Assembly: GCF_041153465.1 (NCBI RefSeq)
Contig: NZ_CP154858.1
Coordinates: forward strand, 744,001 to 808,000
Origin: Thermohahella caldifontis
Lineage (GTDB): Bacteria > Pseudomonadota > Gammaproteobacteria > Pseudomonadales > Oleiphilaceae
Direction of reading: 5' to 3'
Length of the DNA stretch: 64,000 nt
Shown: positions 1 to 9,375 of the stretch, piece after piece
Numbering within the stretch: position 1 is the first letter of the stretch
How the letters are laid out: each line of letters begins with the position of its first letter
Notes under the pieces: model-generated
Seen by the model: the letters and a program-made list of their open reading frames with translations, nothing else
What the model was told of the DNA's origin: nothing
The model's database searches: none
Program-made: the position numbers and the translations under genes

Positions 1-293
1 GGACACAGAATGGCGCCGTGATCAGTCAGTTCGAGAATCATGTCCGTGCCGTTGCAGGACTGCCTCTTGGGTGTACCGAAGCCCGCGGGCACACGTGCAT
101 GATCAATCTAGTCGGCAACCTGCCCGACCGGGAAGCTGTGCTGAGGCACCCGGACACGCACCTGCATCTTTACGGCAAGTCCTCCCGCCCCGGCAGAAAA
201 CTCGGACACATCAACGTCGTGTCGGATGATCCGGCCATGCTGGATCAGCGCATGGAAGCCATCCTGTCCACCCTTCCGGACGCACTCTCATAG
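1..293 (+). CDS. purK: N5-carboxyaminoimidazole ribonucleotide synthase, C-terminal end (partial)
   Basis: This is the 3' end of a gene that starts before the window; the open frame runs from base 3 to the TAG at 291-293. The residues TQNGAVISQFENHVRAVAG, then LPLG and MINLVGN, are the conserved C-terminal signature of PurK. PurK is the ATP-grasp enzyme that carboxylates aminoimidazole ribonucleotide with ATP and bicarbonate in de novo purine synthesis. About 96 residues are visible, so the ATP-binding domains lie outside. purE often sits just upstream of purK, but that cannot be checked here. The GTG at base 18 is internal to the protein and is not the start. Confidence 0.88.
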   Translation, partial: TQNGAVISQFENHVRAVAGLPLGCTEARGHTCMINLVGNLPDREAVLRHPDTHLHLYGKSSRPGRKLGHINVVSDDPAMLDQRMEAILSTLPDALS

Positions 294-338
294 GCAGCTT
301 CAATCCTTCCGATAGAAACCCTCAATTTCACAATCATG

Positions 339-395
339 GCACCGCTCGCCGGGCGGTGCTATCATTGTGCCACCCGACGCGGAAGTGATCCGCGT
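339..395 (+). promoter_or_regulatory. Two inverted repeats between purK and sodB
   Basis: The 147-base gap between purK and sodB holds two perfect inverted repeats. GCACCGC at 339-345 pairs with GCGGTGC at 353-359. ACGCGGA at 377-383 pairs with TCCGCGT at 389-395 around a 5-base loop. Neither is followed by a run of T, so they are poor intrinsic terminators. They may be a purK transcript-end structure or part of the sodB 5' leader. The role is not determined. Confidence 0.4.
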
Positions 396-440
396 CACAG
401 TGATTCGGGATCAATCACAACACATACGGAGAGAATAATC

Positions 441-1022
441 ATGGCTTTTGAACTGCCTCCCCTGCCTTTTGCCAAAGATGCTTTGGCACCTGTCATTTCT
501 GAAGAAACACTGGAATACCACTACGGCAAACACCACAAGGCGTACGTTGACAAGCTCAACGCGCTGGTTCCCGGTACCGAATTTGAAGGCAAGAGCCTCG
601 AGGAAATCATCAAGACTTCTTCCGGCGGCATTTTCAACAATGCAGCTCAGGTGTGGAACCATACTTTCTACTGGAACTGCCTGAGCCCGAACGGTGGCGG
701 CGAACCCACCGGCGCAGTTGCTGACGCCATCAACAAGGCTTTCGGCTCCTTCGAGGCGTTCAAGCAGAAGTTCAATGAGTCTGCAGTCAACAACTTCGGT
801 TCCGGCTGGACCTGGCTGGTCAAGAATGACGACGGCTCCGTTGAGATCGTCAACACCAGCAACGCCGGCACTCCGCTGGCCGAAGGCCGCAAAGCCATCC
901 TGACTGTGGATGTCTGGGAGCACGCTTACTACATCGACTACCGCAATGCGCGTCCGAAGTATCTGGAAGAGCTCTGGAAGCTGGTCAACTGGGACTTCGT
1001 GAACCAGAACTACGCAAGCTGA
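441..1022 (+). CDS. sodB: Superoxide dismutase [Fe]
   Basis: A 193-residue iron superoxide dismutase of usual family length, which converts superoxide to hydrogen peroxide and oxygen in the cytoplasm. The N-terminus MAFELPPLPF and the motif LEYHYGKHHKAYVDKLN carry the first metal histidine region. The signature DVWEHAYYIDYRNARPKY supplies the C-terminal metal ligands Asp and His. The start is the ATG at 441, seven bases after GGAGAG; an in-frame upstream ATG at 336 would add a tail not seen in the family. A strong terminator follows at 1044. The gene stands alone between purK and a signalling gene. Confidence 0.96.
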   Translation: MAFELPPLPFAKDALAPVISEETLEYHYGKHHKAYVDKLNALVPGTEFEGKSLEEIIKTSSGGIFNNAAQVWNHTFYWNCLSPNGGGEPTGAVADAINKAFGSFEAFKQKFNESAVNNFGSGWTWLVKNDDGSVEIVNTSNAGTPLAEGRKAILTVDVWEHAYYIDYRNARPKYLEELWKLVNWDFVNQNYAS

Positions 1023-1043
1023 TCCATCGGGATCATCCATTGA

Positions 1044-1070
1044 GGGGAGGCCATGGCCTCCCCTTTCTGT
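1044..1070 (+). terminator. Rho-independent terminator of sodB
   Basis: A perfect 20-base palindrome at 1044-1063 (stem GGGGAGG/CCTCCCC, loop CCATGG) is followed by TTTCTGTTT. It lies 22 bases after the sodB stop, as expected for a rho-independent terminator. Confidence 0.8.
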
Positions 1071-1168
1071 TTCTCAGATTCCGCAATAATGATGAAAGGA
1101 GTTTTGTATTTTTCGGCAAGATGACGCTAAACTGCTTCCAATACAAAAATTTATCCGAAGCCCCGCGC

Positions 1169-3219
1169 ATGACCCAGGATTCATCAAGGCAAGTCGAACC
1201 GGAAGTGACACTTTCCAAAGTTTTGCTTCGTCGTGTCATGACGGTGGCATTCGCAATCGGCATTGTTGTCAGCCTGATCCAGATTGTGACCGATGCCTGG
1301 CGAGTCAGCGAAGAAATTGACGCCGAAGCACTGGAAACCCTGGAGATTGTCAAGGATGCGGCGACACAGGCGATTTACAGCATTGATGAAGACCTCGGCG
1401 AGCAGGTCATAGATGGCCTTTTCAAAAACTCCGCCGTACGCTACGTGGCCATTGTCCATCCGGATGAAACACCGCTGGCCAAACGAGTCCGCCCGACCCG
1501 GGAGCATCGTTTTTCGGCCCTGATTTCGGCCATCTTCGGCGCGGAACGCGAGTACAGCATTCCCCTGTACCGGGGAGACCCCCAGAAAATCCATTATGGC
1601 GATCTGCGCATACTTTACGACACGCTGGATCAGGGTGAAGCCTTCATGCAGCGTTCCATTCTGGTCATGGTATCAGGCATCATACGCGCCCTGACACTGG
1701 GATTTCTTCTCTACCTGGTTTCTCATTACCTGGTGACACGCCCGATCCAGTATCTGACCCGGTCGCTGACACGCATCGATCCGGTTCAGCCGGATCCGAG
1801 TCTGATCCGGACCCCGGCAGGTCATAAGCGGGACGAACTGGGCATCTGGACCGATCGCGTGCGTGCACTTCTCCAGTCCATTCTTGAATATCAGAGACAA
1901 AGACAGGATGCGGAAGCCCGGATTATCAAACTCTCTCAATACGATACCCTGACCGGACTGCCCAACCGCTCGTTCTTCAGGAGCCATCTTGATGACGCCA
2001 TCAAGGGCGCGCGCAAGAACAGCCAGAGACTCGCCGTCCTGTGCATTGGCGTGGACGACTTCAAGAACATCAATGAGCAGCACGGCTACACGACAGGAGA
2101 CCAGGTTCTCCAGGCCCTGGCAGAGCGCCTGCGCAACATGCCGGAACTGACGTCAACCGTCGCTCGCCTGGGTGGCGATCAGTTCGCCCTGATCCTGTTC
2201 AACGCGGTCAGTCATTTCAAGGTCGCAACGGCTGCCGATCAACTGCTCAAGGCGCTGAGCAAACCCGTCCTGCTGGATACGCTCTCCGTTCAGACCACCG
2301 TGACCATCGGTATCACCCTGTTTCCGGATGATGGCGAGGATGCGGAAAGGTTGCTCCAAAAAGCGGAGCAAACAATGGTTCTGGCCAAGTCTCAGGGACA
2401 CAACCAGTTCCAGTTCTACGTAGCCAGTATTGATGCGGAAATCCGGGAACGCCGCAAACTTGCGGACGACTTGGCAAGCGCGATTCGGAACCGGGAGCTC
2501 TTTCTGGTTTACCAGCCACAAATTGATCTGAGAACGGGCAAGATGATCGGTGCCGAGGCATTGTTGCGTTGGCGCCATGAAACGCGAGGACTTGTACCTC
2601 CGGATGTCTTCATACCCATCGCAGAATCTTCGGAGTTGATCCATGAAATTGGTGACTGGGTGCTGGATGAAGCCATCCACCAGATGAGTCTGTGGCAACA
2701 GGCAGGGTATCCGGTTCGCATATCGGTAAACCTCTCGGCCCAGCAATTTACCCGTGAAGATCTGCCTCAGCGCATCATTCGTGCGCTCACACGACACGAA
2801 GTCCCACCTGAACAACTGGAACTGGAAGTAACTGAAACCAGTTTCATGCGCAACCTCCAGCCCTGTATCAACGCTCTGTCGGCATTGAGAAGCTATGGCA
2901 TCCAGACTGCTGTGGACGATTTTGGCACCGGGTATTCCTCACTGAGCTACCTCAAAAAACTGCCGGTCTCCAAAATCAAGATTGACAAGCAGTTTGTACA
3001 GGATCTTCTGGATGATCCGGACGACACCTCCATTGTTCTCGCTGTCATCCAGCTCGGCAAAAGCCTGGGACTCGAAGTCATTGCCGAGGGGGTTGAGACA
3101 GAGAGGCAGGAGAAGTATCTTCTCGACAACGGTTGTCTCTATGGCCAGGGATACCTGTTCAGCCGTCCAGTCCCCCCGATGAGCTGCTGGACTTTTTCAG
3201 GGCTCATCTTACAACCTGA
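1169..3219 (+). pseudogene. Membrane GGDEF-EAL cyclic-di-GMP protein, disrupted near the 3' end
   Basis: A two-transmembrane c-di-GMP turnover protein. Hydrophobic segments lie near residues 23-40 and 170-192, with a periplasmic sensor region between them. A HAMP-like linker, a GGDEF domain (about 260-425) and an EAL domain (about 440-680) follow. The GGDEF signature reads GGDQF, so cyclase activity is doubtful. The EAL domain keeps EALLRW, DDFGTGYSSL and KIDKQFV, so it is likely an active phosphodiesterase. As written the frame shifts at a six-C run (3172-3177) and runs without a stop into lemA, giving one 927-codon ORF from 1040. Adding one C restores the usual end SRPVPPDELLDFFRAHLTT and a TGA at 3217-3219. 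The start is the ATG at 1169; in-frame codons upstream lack support. Confidence 0.82.
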
Positions 3220-3235
3220 TGATCCAAGGAGCGAT

Positions 3236-3823
3236 ATGCAAAATTCAACCATCATTGGCCTTGCTGCAGTGGGTGGAACCCTTGTTTGGGGCGTCACAAC
3301 CTATAACCGGCTGGTCGCGCTACGCAATGAATTCAAGAACGCATTTGCTCAGGTTGATGTGCAACTGCAACGCCGCCATGATCTCATCCCCAACCTCGTG
3401 GAATCTGCCAAAGCCTACCTGAAGCATGAGCAGGAAACCCTCAACGCCGTAGTGAATGCCCGTAACCAGGCTGTTCAGGCATCACGCACTGCCAATCCGA
3501 CAGATGGCGAGACGGTTAAAAAGCTTGCCAGCGCCGAATCCAGGCTGGGACAGGCCCTGGCCAACATTCAGGCTGTATTTGAAGCTTATCCGGATCTCAA
3601 AGCGAATCAAACCATTGCGGATCTGATGGCCGAGTTGGGTAATACGGAAGATCAGATCAGCGTCGCTCGCCAGCAGTATAATGATGCGGTCATGACCTAC
3701 CATACGTATCGGGAACAGTTTCCCAATAACCTGGTTGCCGGATTTTTCGGATTCAAGCCCACCGAACTTTTCGAAATCGAGAGTCCCGAGGCGCGCAAGG
3801 CGGTCAAGGTATCGTTTGACTGA
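3236..3823 (+). CDS. lemA: LemA family protein
   Basis: A 195-residue LemA family protein: one N-terminal membrane segment (about residues 4-22) followed by a long helical domain. NRLVALRNEFKNAFAQVDVQ, QRRHDLIPNLVE and the end FGFKPTELFE are typical of LemA. The cellular role of the family is not settled; it is an inner-membrane protein of coiled-coil type. The ATG at 3236 has its own ribosome site, AAGGAG at 3226-3231. It begins 16 bases after the corrected stop of the GGDEF-EAL gene, so the two probably form an operon. In the sequence as given the two genes are joined in frame; I regard that as the product of a one-base indel. Confidence 0.85.
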   Translation: MQNSTIIGLAAVGGTLVWGVTTYNRLVALRNEFKNAFAQVDVQLQRRHDLIPNLVESAKAYLKHEQETLNAVVNARNQAVQASRTANPTDGETVKKLASAESRLGQALANIQAVFEAYPDLKANQTIADLMAELGNTEDQISVARQQYNDAVMTYHTYREQFPNNLVAGFFGFKPTELFEIESPEARKAVKVSFD

Positions 3824-3850
3824 ACAGATATCACAGAGCAATGCCATGTC

Positions 3851-3876
3851 AAAGAAGGACTGCAGGCCCTTCTTTT
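3851..3876 (+). terminator. Probable terminator of lemA
   Basis: AAAGAAGG at 3851-3858 pairs with CCTTCTTT at 3868-3875 across a 9-base loop, 28 bases after the lemA stop. The T-rich side is part of the stem, so this is a moderate candidate. Confidence 0.5.
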
Positions 3877-3930
3877 ACATGAGCTTCATATGCGTGAATC
3901 ATGGGTTGTACTTTTTGTCTGACGGATCGC

Positions 3931-3950
3931 CCGGGCCACTTTTGGCCCGG
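3931..3950. terminator. GC-rich hairpin between convergent lemA and gspD
   Basis: CCGGGCCA (3931-3938) and TGGCCCGG (3943-3950) form a perfect 8-bp stem with a CTTT loop, just beyond the end of gspD. No T-run follows on either strand. It may be a transcription barrier between the convergent genes; this is uncertain. Confidence 0.35.
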
Positions 3951-3962
3951 ACAATCCCCCCA

Positions 3963-5966
3963 TCAGGGAATGAGTGTCGGCTCGGGCTGAATCAGACGGT
4001 TGCGCTTGTACAGCGAATTGATGTCCGGCTTCTCGAGCTTTGATGTTTCATCCTCACCGTGGGCTTGTTTCTGGATATCCAGGTGAAGCTCCCAGAGGTC
4101 ATCATACTTGCGTCCGCTAGCTTCACGAGCGGCCATCTTGTCGCGCACAATGGTCGGTCTCAGGAACACCAGCAGGTTACGCTTCACCTTCTGATTTTTC
4201 GTTGAACGGAACAAGGCGCCCAGCCAGGGAATATCGCCCAGCAAGGGAACCTTGCTGACGGCTTGCGTATATTCTTCATTCATCAGGCCGCCCAATACAA
4301 TCGTCTCGCCATCATCCGCGAGTACGGAGGTCTTGATCTGCCGCTTGTTGGTAATGATATCGGAAGCGTCCTGATTCGACGGTGCCACGGATGAGGTTTC
4401 CTGTTCGATATCCAGCCTGACCACGTCACCCTCGCTGATCGACGGTGTGACACGAAGTGTCAGACCCACATCCTTGCGCTCGATGGTTGTGAACGGATTG
4501 GTTGTGCCATCTGTGCCCGTAGAGGTTTGGCCCGTCTTGAAGGGCACGTTCTGACCCACCACGATCTCGGATTTCTGATTGTCCATGGTAATGATGCTCG
4601 GGGTTGACAGCAGGTTCGCCTGACTGGTGGAGGACAGTGCCTGCAGAATGACTCCAAAGCTGAGCCCGCTTGTGTTTTCCTTGCCCGCACCCAGCGTAAT
4701 GCCTTCACCTAGGCCCACGTCCGTGGAATTGCTTGCGATCGCAGCCAGAACCTGGGAGATGGACAGTCCCGCATTGCTGAAGTTGGTGCCGATGACCGGG
4801 CCGGATTTACCCGAGACATCCGCGCCGGCCATCTGCAGGCCGAGCTGCTTGGTGAGGCCATCGGAGATCTCCACAATGGCCGCCTCGATCAGCACCTGTG
4901 CCCGACGAACATCCAGCTGATCCACAATGCGTTCGATTTCCTTCATCACGGACGGCTCCGCGCGCACAACCAGCGCATTCAGCCCTTCATCCGCATAAAT
5001 GCCCACTTCAGAATTGCCACCGGCGGCCTTGCCATCTTTCCCTTTTGTCACATCCCCCATCAAACCCTTGAGCAGTTCCGCAAGCTTCTCGGCGTCGGCA
5101 TTCTTGAGCCGAATCACCTTGGTCGTCCCGGTAACGGCTGCCGGCTGATCCAGCTTGGCAATCAGCAGCTTGATCTTGTCACGGAAATTCTGGTCGCCCT
5201 TGATGATCAGCCGGTTACTTCTTTCATCTGCCACCACACTGAATTTGCTTGCGGCTGCCTTGTTGGCAGCCTTGCCGAGCTCACTGGGTGCCAGCTCTTC
5301 GAGCAGCTTGACCATGTCGCCCACCCAGGCTTCCTTCAACTGCACAACTTCCAGTTCATATTTGGACGGGCTGTCCAGTTCTTTAATGATTCGCTCGATG
5401 CGGGTAATGTTATTGAGGTGATCACTGATAATCAGGGCGTTGGCTGTGGCGACCCCTGCCAGGTGTCCGTATTTGGCGACCATGGGCCTGAGGATGGGCA
5501 CCAGCTCAAGGGCGTTGACGTTATTCACCTGAATAACCCGTGTGACAATTTGCTCGCCCGGGGTTTTCCTCAGCATGCGAAGGTTTTCTGCAGATTGTTT
5601 CGCATTGTTGATCTGCTCAATCTTGATGACTCCGTTACCCGGCGTCGCGGCAAAGCCGTGCACGCTGAGAACGGAAAGAAACATTTCATAGACTTCATCG
5701 CGGGTCATGGGGGCGTTCGATATGACGGTTACCTTGCCCTTGACCCGGGGATCCACGACAAAACTGTAACCGGTAATGTCTGCAACCTGCGTGATGAATG
5801 CACGGATATCCGCATCTTTGAGGTTGACCTTCCAGGTCTGGTCTGCCTGTCCTGCCGCATTGACCTGAGGGCCGAGTACAGCGTACGACAAGGCGATCAT
5901 GGTCAGGAACGCTTTGAGCCAGTAGCCAAACTGTCCATGTTGCATCGTTATTTGTGTTTTTTTCAC
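3963..5966 (-). CDS. gspD: Type II secretion system secretin GspD
   Basis: A 667-residue secretin, the outer-membrane pore of the type II secretion system. A signal peptide (about 1-37, ending VNAAG) precedes an N0 domain (VNLKDADIRAFITQVADITG), several N1-N3 ring repeats (for example GVATANALIISDHLNN and YADEGLNALVVRAEP) and the C-terminal secretin domain. That domain has VPLLGDIPWLGALFR and RNLLVFLRPTIV. Length is normal. The chosen start at 5966 is six bases after the gspC stop; an alternative ATG lies seven codons inside. It is the last gene of a gspN-gspC-gspD minus-strand operon. No other T2SS gene is in the window, so the rest of the machine must be encoded elsewhere. Confidence 0.95.
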   Translation of the reverse strand: MKKTQITMQHGQFGYWLKAFLTMIALSYAVLGPQVNAAGQADQTWKVNLKDADIRAFITQVADITGYSFVVDPRVKGKVTVISNAPMTRDEVYEMFLSVLSVHGFAATPGNGVIKIEQINNAKQSAENLRMLRKTPGEQIVTRVIQVNNVNALELVPILRPMVAKYGHLAGVATANALIISDHLNNITRIERIIKELDSPSKYELEVVQLKEAWVGDMVKLLEELAPSELGKAANKAAASKFSVVADERSNRLIIKGDQNFRDKIKLLIAKLDQPAAVTGTTKVIRLKNADAEKLAELLKGLMGDVTKGKDGKAAGGNSEVGIYADEGLNALVVRAEPSVMKEIERIVDQLDVRRAQVLIEAAIVEISDGLTKQLGLQMAGADVSGKSGPVIGTNFSNAGLSISQVLAAIASNSTDVGLGEGITLGAGKENTSGLSFGVILQALSSTSQANLLSTPSIITMDNQKSEIVVGQNVPFKTGQTSTGTDGTTNPFTTIERKDVGLTLRVTPSISEGDVVRLDIEQETSSVAPSNQDASDIITNKRQIKTSVLADDGETIVLGGLMNEEYTQAVSKVPLLGDIPWLGALFRSTKNQKVKRNLLVFLRPTIVRDKMAAREASGRKYDDLWELHLDIQKQAHGEDETSKLEKPDINSLYKRNRLIQPEPTLIP

Positions 5967-5972
5967 GCGACT

Positions 5973-6787
5973 TCACCGCAATGCGTAGTTGATTGTAAAG
6001 GTCGTACCACCCCGCTCAATCTCTACCTGCAGGTTGCCCTGTTCGTAGAGTTGCTGGAGCAGTGCCTGATCTTCTTCAATATTACCAAGAACATAACCGT
6101 TCACGGAGCGAATCACATCTCCTTTCTGCATGTTCATGGCATTCAGCATGGGATTATTGCCCTGATAGACGTAACCTTCGCCGTTTTCATTCGGAGCAAG
6201 GCCCACTGAGGCCAGCGCCTGACGCGGATTTTTCCTCAGCTCTGCCTGCGCCTGGCGGAGAAATTTCTCGGGTGTGACCGCCGGCTGACGTGCTGCCGCC
6301 ACCTGGATGCCTGAATCCCGGGTCTCGGAGAAGTAGAGCGATTCACGAACACCGTTCCGCTCCAGCAATACATGGTCTTCAAATACGGCTGCCAATGAAG
6401 CTCCCCGGGGAGGGCATCGCCCAATTTGAAGTAGTCAGCCGGTCTCCCGGGAGATCCGATGATGGCCCCCTGAGATTCCGGGTCGTCTGAGGCCTGGACA
6501 CCGTACAGAACCAGATTCAGGCGCGTTCTCGGAGCCGGGACAGCTTCATTCTTTTCTGGTGTAGCGCTTCGTTGAACCGTGCCAAACAAATGTGTCGCTG
6601 CAATAGCAGGCCCAAAGACCGATAGATCCGGAGTACTTCCCGACCGCTGAACCGGCTGAGTGATGATGAGTACAGGATCTGACGGCCAGACAATGCGCCA
6701 GATCCAGGGTGCCAGCTTCTGGGGCAGCCAGATGGCCAGAACAAGCAACAACCAGAACTTCAGACGTGCTGCCCAAGCCACCATCAC
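5973..6787 (-). pseudogene. gspC: Type II secretion system protein GspC, frameshifted
   Basis: GspC is the inner-membrane clamp that links the T2SS platform to the secretin. The first frame (6787 down to about 6407) has a membrane anchor (LKFWLLLVLAIWLPQKLAPW) and the HR domain with HLFGTV, LVLYGVQASDD and KLGDALPG. The second frame (about 6403 down to 5973) has AAVFEDHVLLERNG and a PDZ domain (NMQKGDVIRSVNGYVL). They join if one base is added in the C4/G4 stretch at 6403-6410, giving a 271-residue protein reading DALPG-GASLAAVFED. Both halves are well conserved, so a sequence error is more likely than decay. The start overlaps the gspN stop by four bases (ATGA) and gspD follows six bases later. 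Confidence 0.85.
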
Positions 6788-7539
6788 ATCAACCTCTGTC
6801 GCAACTTGAATACTTCCGTGTCAGGTGAAACCTGGTTCGGCCAGGGCGCGCCGGCCAGATCGACCAGCCGCTTGAGCACGCTGATGTGAGCCGTACCCAA
6901 ACCATCAATACGAATCCGCATCACAGGCTGATTGTCCTGTGTGCTCACCTCCAGTCTGACATCTCCCCCCTGCCCGCTAATCCGCCCGCGCAGAGGCGGC
7001 ATGTCGGCGGTCTGAAGCTGACTCCCGGCAGGATACTGAACAGGCCCGCCCGACCAGACCATCAAGCCTCTGGCATCCATGGGCAAGCCGGTATCGGGAT
7101 TGAGGGTCAGGTGCAATTCATGGATATCCAGTTCTCCGGCAAGCCTGAGCCGATAACGCGACAATAGATAATTGAACGACTCCAGGCTGATATTACCCTT
7201 CGCTTCCAGAACGGGTGTGGACAAGCCTTCAATACTTACGTTTGATTCGATTTGACCATTGCTCGTCCGTGCTATCAACTCCAGCAGCGCCCCCCTTCCG
7301 GAAAGCCCTGTCGGCCGGAGGCGCCAGTCCAGAATGACGGGCAGGGACCTGGCCTGGATCATGACCTGCCCACGGGGCAATGTGCCCGCCACACCGCGGA
7401 TAGTAACAGGCACCTGCATATGTTGACGGACAATCGGCATGGCCTGCTTCCAGATCAGACCCGCAGGCACCGTCCAGATCAGGCCGATCAGCAGGCTGAT
7501 CAGGGCCACCATTGTCAACAGAAGTCCGCGTTTGCTCAT
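6784..7539 (-). CDS. gspN: Type II secretion system protein N (GspN)
   Basis: A 251-residue protein with a single N-terminal membrane segment (LLLTMVALISLLIGLIWTVPAG) followed by a beta-rich periplasmic domain, including the GspN-like repeats TLPRGQVMIQAR, LRPTGLSGRGALLE and ELHLTLNPDTGLPMDARG. GspN is an accessory inner-membrane protein found in only some type II systems; its exact role is unclear. It heads the gspN-gspC-gspD operon and overlaps gspC by four bases. In many systems gspN is the last gene of a large gsp operon, so its place in front of gspC marks a split gsp arrangement. Confidence 0.83.
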   Translation of the reverse strand: MSKRGLLLTMVALISLLIGLIWTVPAGLIWKQAMPIVRQHMQVPVTIRGVAGTLPRGQVMIQARSLPVILDWRLRPTGLSGRGALLELIARTSNGQIESNVSIEGLSTPVLEAKGNISLESFNYLLSRYRLRLAGELDIHELHLTLNPDTGLPMDARGLMVWSGGPVQYPAGSQLQTADMPPLRGRISGQGGDVRLEVSTQDNQPVMRIRIDGLGTAHISVLKRLVDLAGAPWPNQVSPDTEVFKLRQRLM

Positions 7540-7625
7540 CTCGCCCTGAAATTCGTGTCCGAAACCGGAAGTCTAACAAAAACATAGCAGACAGTTATAG
7601 AAACTGACTTAATTTTAATAGCACG

Positions 7626-7655
7626 AAAAAAAGCCCCGGCCTTTCGACCGGGGCT
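7626..7655 (-). terminator. Rho-independent terminator of groEL
   Basis: On the minus strand AGCCCCGG (7655-7648) pairs with CCGGGGCT (7639-7632), and a run of seven T follows (7632-7626). It lies 41 bases after the groEL stop. A textbook intrinsic terminator. Confidence 0.88.
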
Positions 7656-7695
7656 ATTTATGCAGGATCTGTGTCCTGCGAGGGCACCAATGGGC

Positions 7696-9336
7696 TTACA
7701 TCATGCCGCCCATGCCACCCATACCACCCATGTCCGGCATCGCCGGTGCGGGCTTGTCTTCCGGAAGTTCGGTGATCATGCACTCAGTGGTAATCATCAG
7801 ACCAGCTACGGAGGCCGCGGACTGAAGTGCGGTCCGGGTCACCTTGGCCGGATCCAGGATGCCCATCTCAAGCATGTCGCCGTATTCTTCTGTTGCAGCA
7901 TTGAACCCGAAGGATCCTTCACCAGAACGAACCTTGTCCACAACAACAGAAGGCTCACCACCGGCATTCGCAACAATCTGACGAAGCGGTGCTTCCATGG
8001 CCTTGCGCAGCAGGTTGATACCTACTGTCTGGTCTTCATTGTCGCCCTTGAGGTCCTTGATCGCTTCCAGTGCGCGTACCAGTGCAACGCCACCACCCGG
8101 TACAACACCTTCTTCGACTGCGGCACGGGTAGAATGCAGCGCGTCTTCGACGCGAGCCTTCTTCTCCTTCATTTCCACTTCGGAAGCAGCACCCACCTTG
8201 ATGACTGCGACGCCGCCAGCCAGCTTGGCCACACGCTCCTGGAGCTTCTCACGGTCGTAGTCGGAAGTTGCCTCCTCAATCTGCTTGCGGATCTGCGCAA
8301 CACGGGCCTGAATGTCTTCAGGCTTGCCGGCACCATCAATGATGGTGGTGTTTTCCTTGGTCACCACGATGCGCTTGGCGGTACCCAGGCTGTCAAGCGT
8401 TGCGTTCTCCAGAGTCAGACCGATTTCCTCGGAAATCACTTCACCACCGGTCAGAATGGCAATGTCGCGCAGCATTTCCTTGCGGCGATCACCAAATCCG
8501 GGCGCCTTGACGGCAGCTACCTTGACGATACCGCGAATAGTGTTCACAACCAGTGTGGCCAGCGCTTCACCTTCCACATCCTCAGCAATAATCAGCAGCG
8601 GACGGGAAGACTTGGCGACTTGCTCCAGAATCGGGAGCAGCTCACGAATGTTGGAGATTTTCTTGTCCACGAGCAGAACAAAGGCGTTCTCAAGCTCAGC
8701 AGACATGCTGTCCTGGTTGTTGATGAAGTACGGGGACAGGTAACCGCGATCGAACTGCATACCTTCGACCACGTCCAGCTCGTTTTCCAGACCGCTGCCC
8801 TCTTCAACAGTGATCACCCCTTCCTTGCCCACCTTTTCCATGGCCTCTGCGATCAGTTCACCAACCTGAGTATCGCTGTTGGCAGAGATGGTGCCCACCT
8901 GAGCAATGGCCTTGCTGTCTTCGCACGGGCGCGCCAGCTTGCGGATTTCTTCCACTGCAGCAGCAGCAGCCTTGTCGATACCCCGCTTCAGGTCCATGGG
9001 GTTCATGCCGGCAGCTACCGCCTTCATGCCTTCGTTCAGAATGGCCTGGGCCAGAACGGTTGCGGTGGTGGTGCCATCACCGGCCTCGTCATTGGTCTGG
9101 GAAGCGACTTCCTTGACCATCTGGGCACCCATGTTTTCAAACTTGTCCTTCAGTTCGATTTCCTTGGCGACAGACACGCCGTCCTTGGTCACGGTCGGTG
9201 CACCGAAGGACTTGTCCAGTACCACGTTGCGGCCCTTGGGACCGAGAGTTGTCTTGACGGCATCCGCCAGGATGTTTACGCCGTCAACCATACGCTTGCG
9301 CGCGCTGTCACCGAATTTTACGTCTTTTGCTGCCAT
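7696..9336 (-). CDS. groEL: Chaperonin GroEL (60 kDa)
   Basis: A 546-residue GroEL, the ATP-driven double-ring chaperonin subunit of the cytosol. Visible landmarks are AAKDVKFGDSARKRMVDGVN at the start, TLGPKGRNVVLDKSFGAPT and the ATP-site motif GDGTTTATVLA. AAVEEGVVPGGGVAL is the chaperonin signature, and the C-terminal Gly-Met tail ends GGMGGMGGMM. Length is exactly that of the family. It follows groES after a 39-base gap and shares its heat-shock promoter. A long open frame on the opposite strand is only a codon-bias shadow. Confidence 0.98.
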   Translation of the reverse strand: MAAKDVKFGDSARKRMVDGVNILADAVKTTLGPKGRNVVLDKSFGAPTVTKDGVSVAKEIELKDKFENMGAQMVKEVASQTNDEAGDGTTTATVLAQAILNEGMKAVAAGMNPMDLKRGIDKAAAAAVEEIRKLARPCEDSKAIAQVGTISANSDTQVGELIAEAMEKVGKEGVITVEEGSGLENELDVVEGMQFDRGYLSPYFINNQDSMSAELENAFVLLVDKKISNIRELLPILEQVAKSSRPLLIIAEDVEGEALATLVVNTIRGIVKVAAVKAPGFGDRRKEMLRDIAILTGGEVISEEIGLTLENATLDSLGTAKRIVVTKENTTIIDGAGKPEDIQARVAQIRKQIEEATSDYDREKLQERVAKLAGGVAVIKVGAASEVEMKEKKARVEDALHSTRAAVEEGVVPGGGVALVRALEAIKDLKGDNEDQTVGINLLRKAMEAPLRQIVANAGGEPSVVVDKVRSGEGSFGFNAATEEYGDMLEMGILDPAKVTRTALQSAASVAGLMITTECMITELPEDKPAPAMPDMGGMGGMGGMM

Positions 9337-9375
9337 GTTGATTCAATCCTGTTTTCAGAAACTTGAGTTTGGGGT

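Noticed and set aside
5418..6209. A 263-codon plus-strand frame opposite gspD/gspC
   Set aside because: It covers parts of two genuine minus-strand genes and shows no domain.
7660..9366. A 568-codon open frame antisense to groEL
   Set aside because: It mirrors groEL codon by codon, resembles no known protein and has no ribosome site; it is a shadow of strong codon bias.
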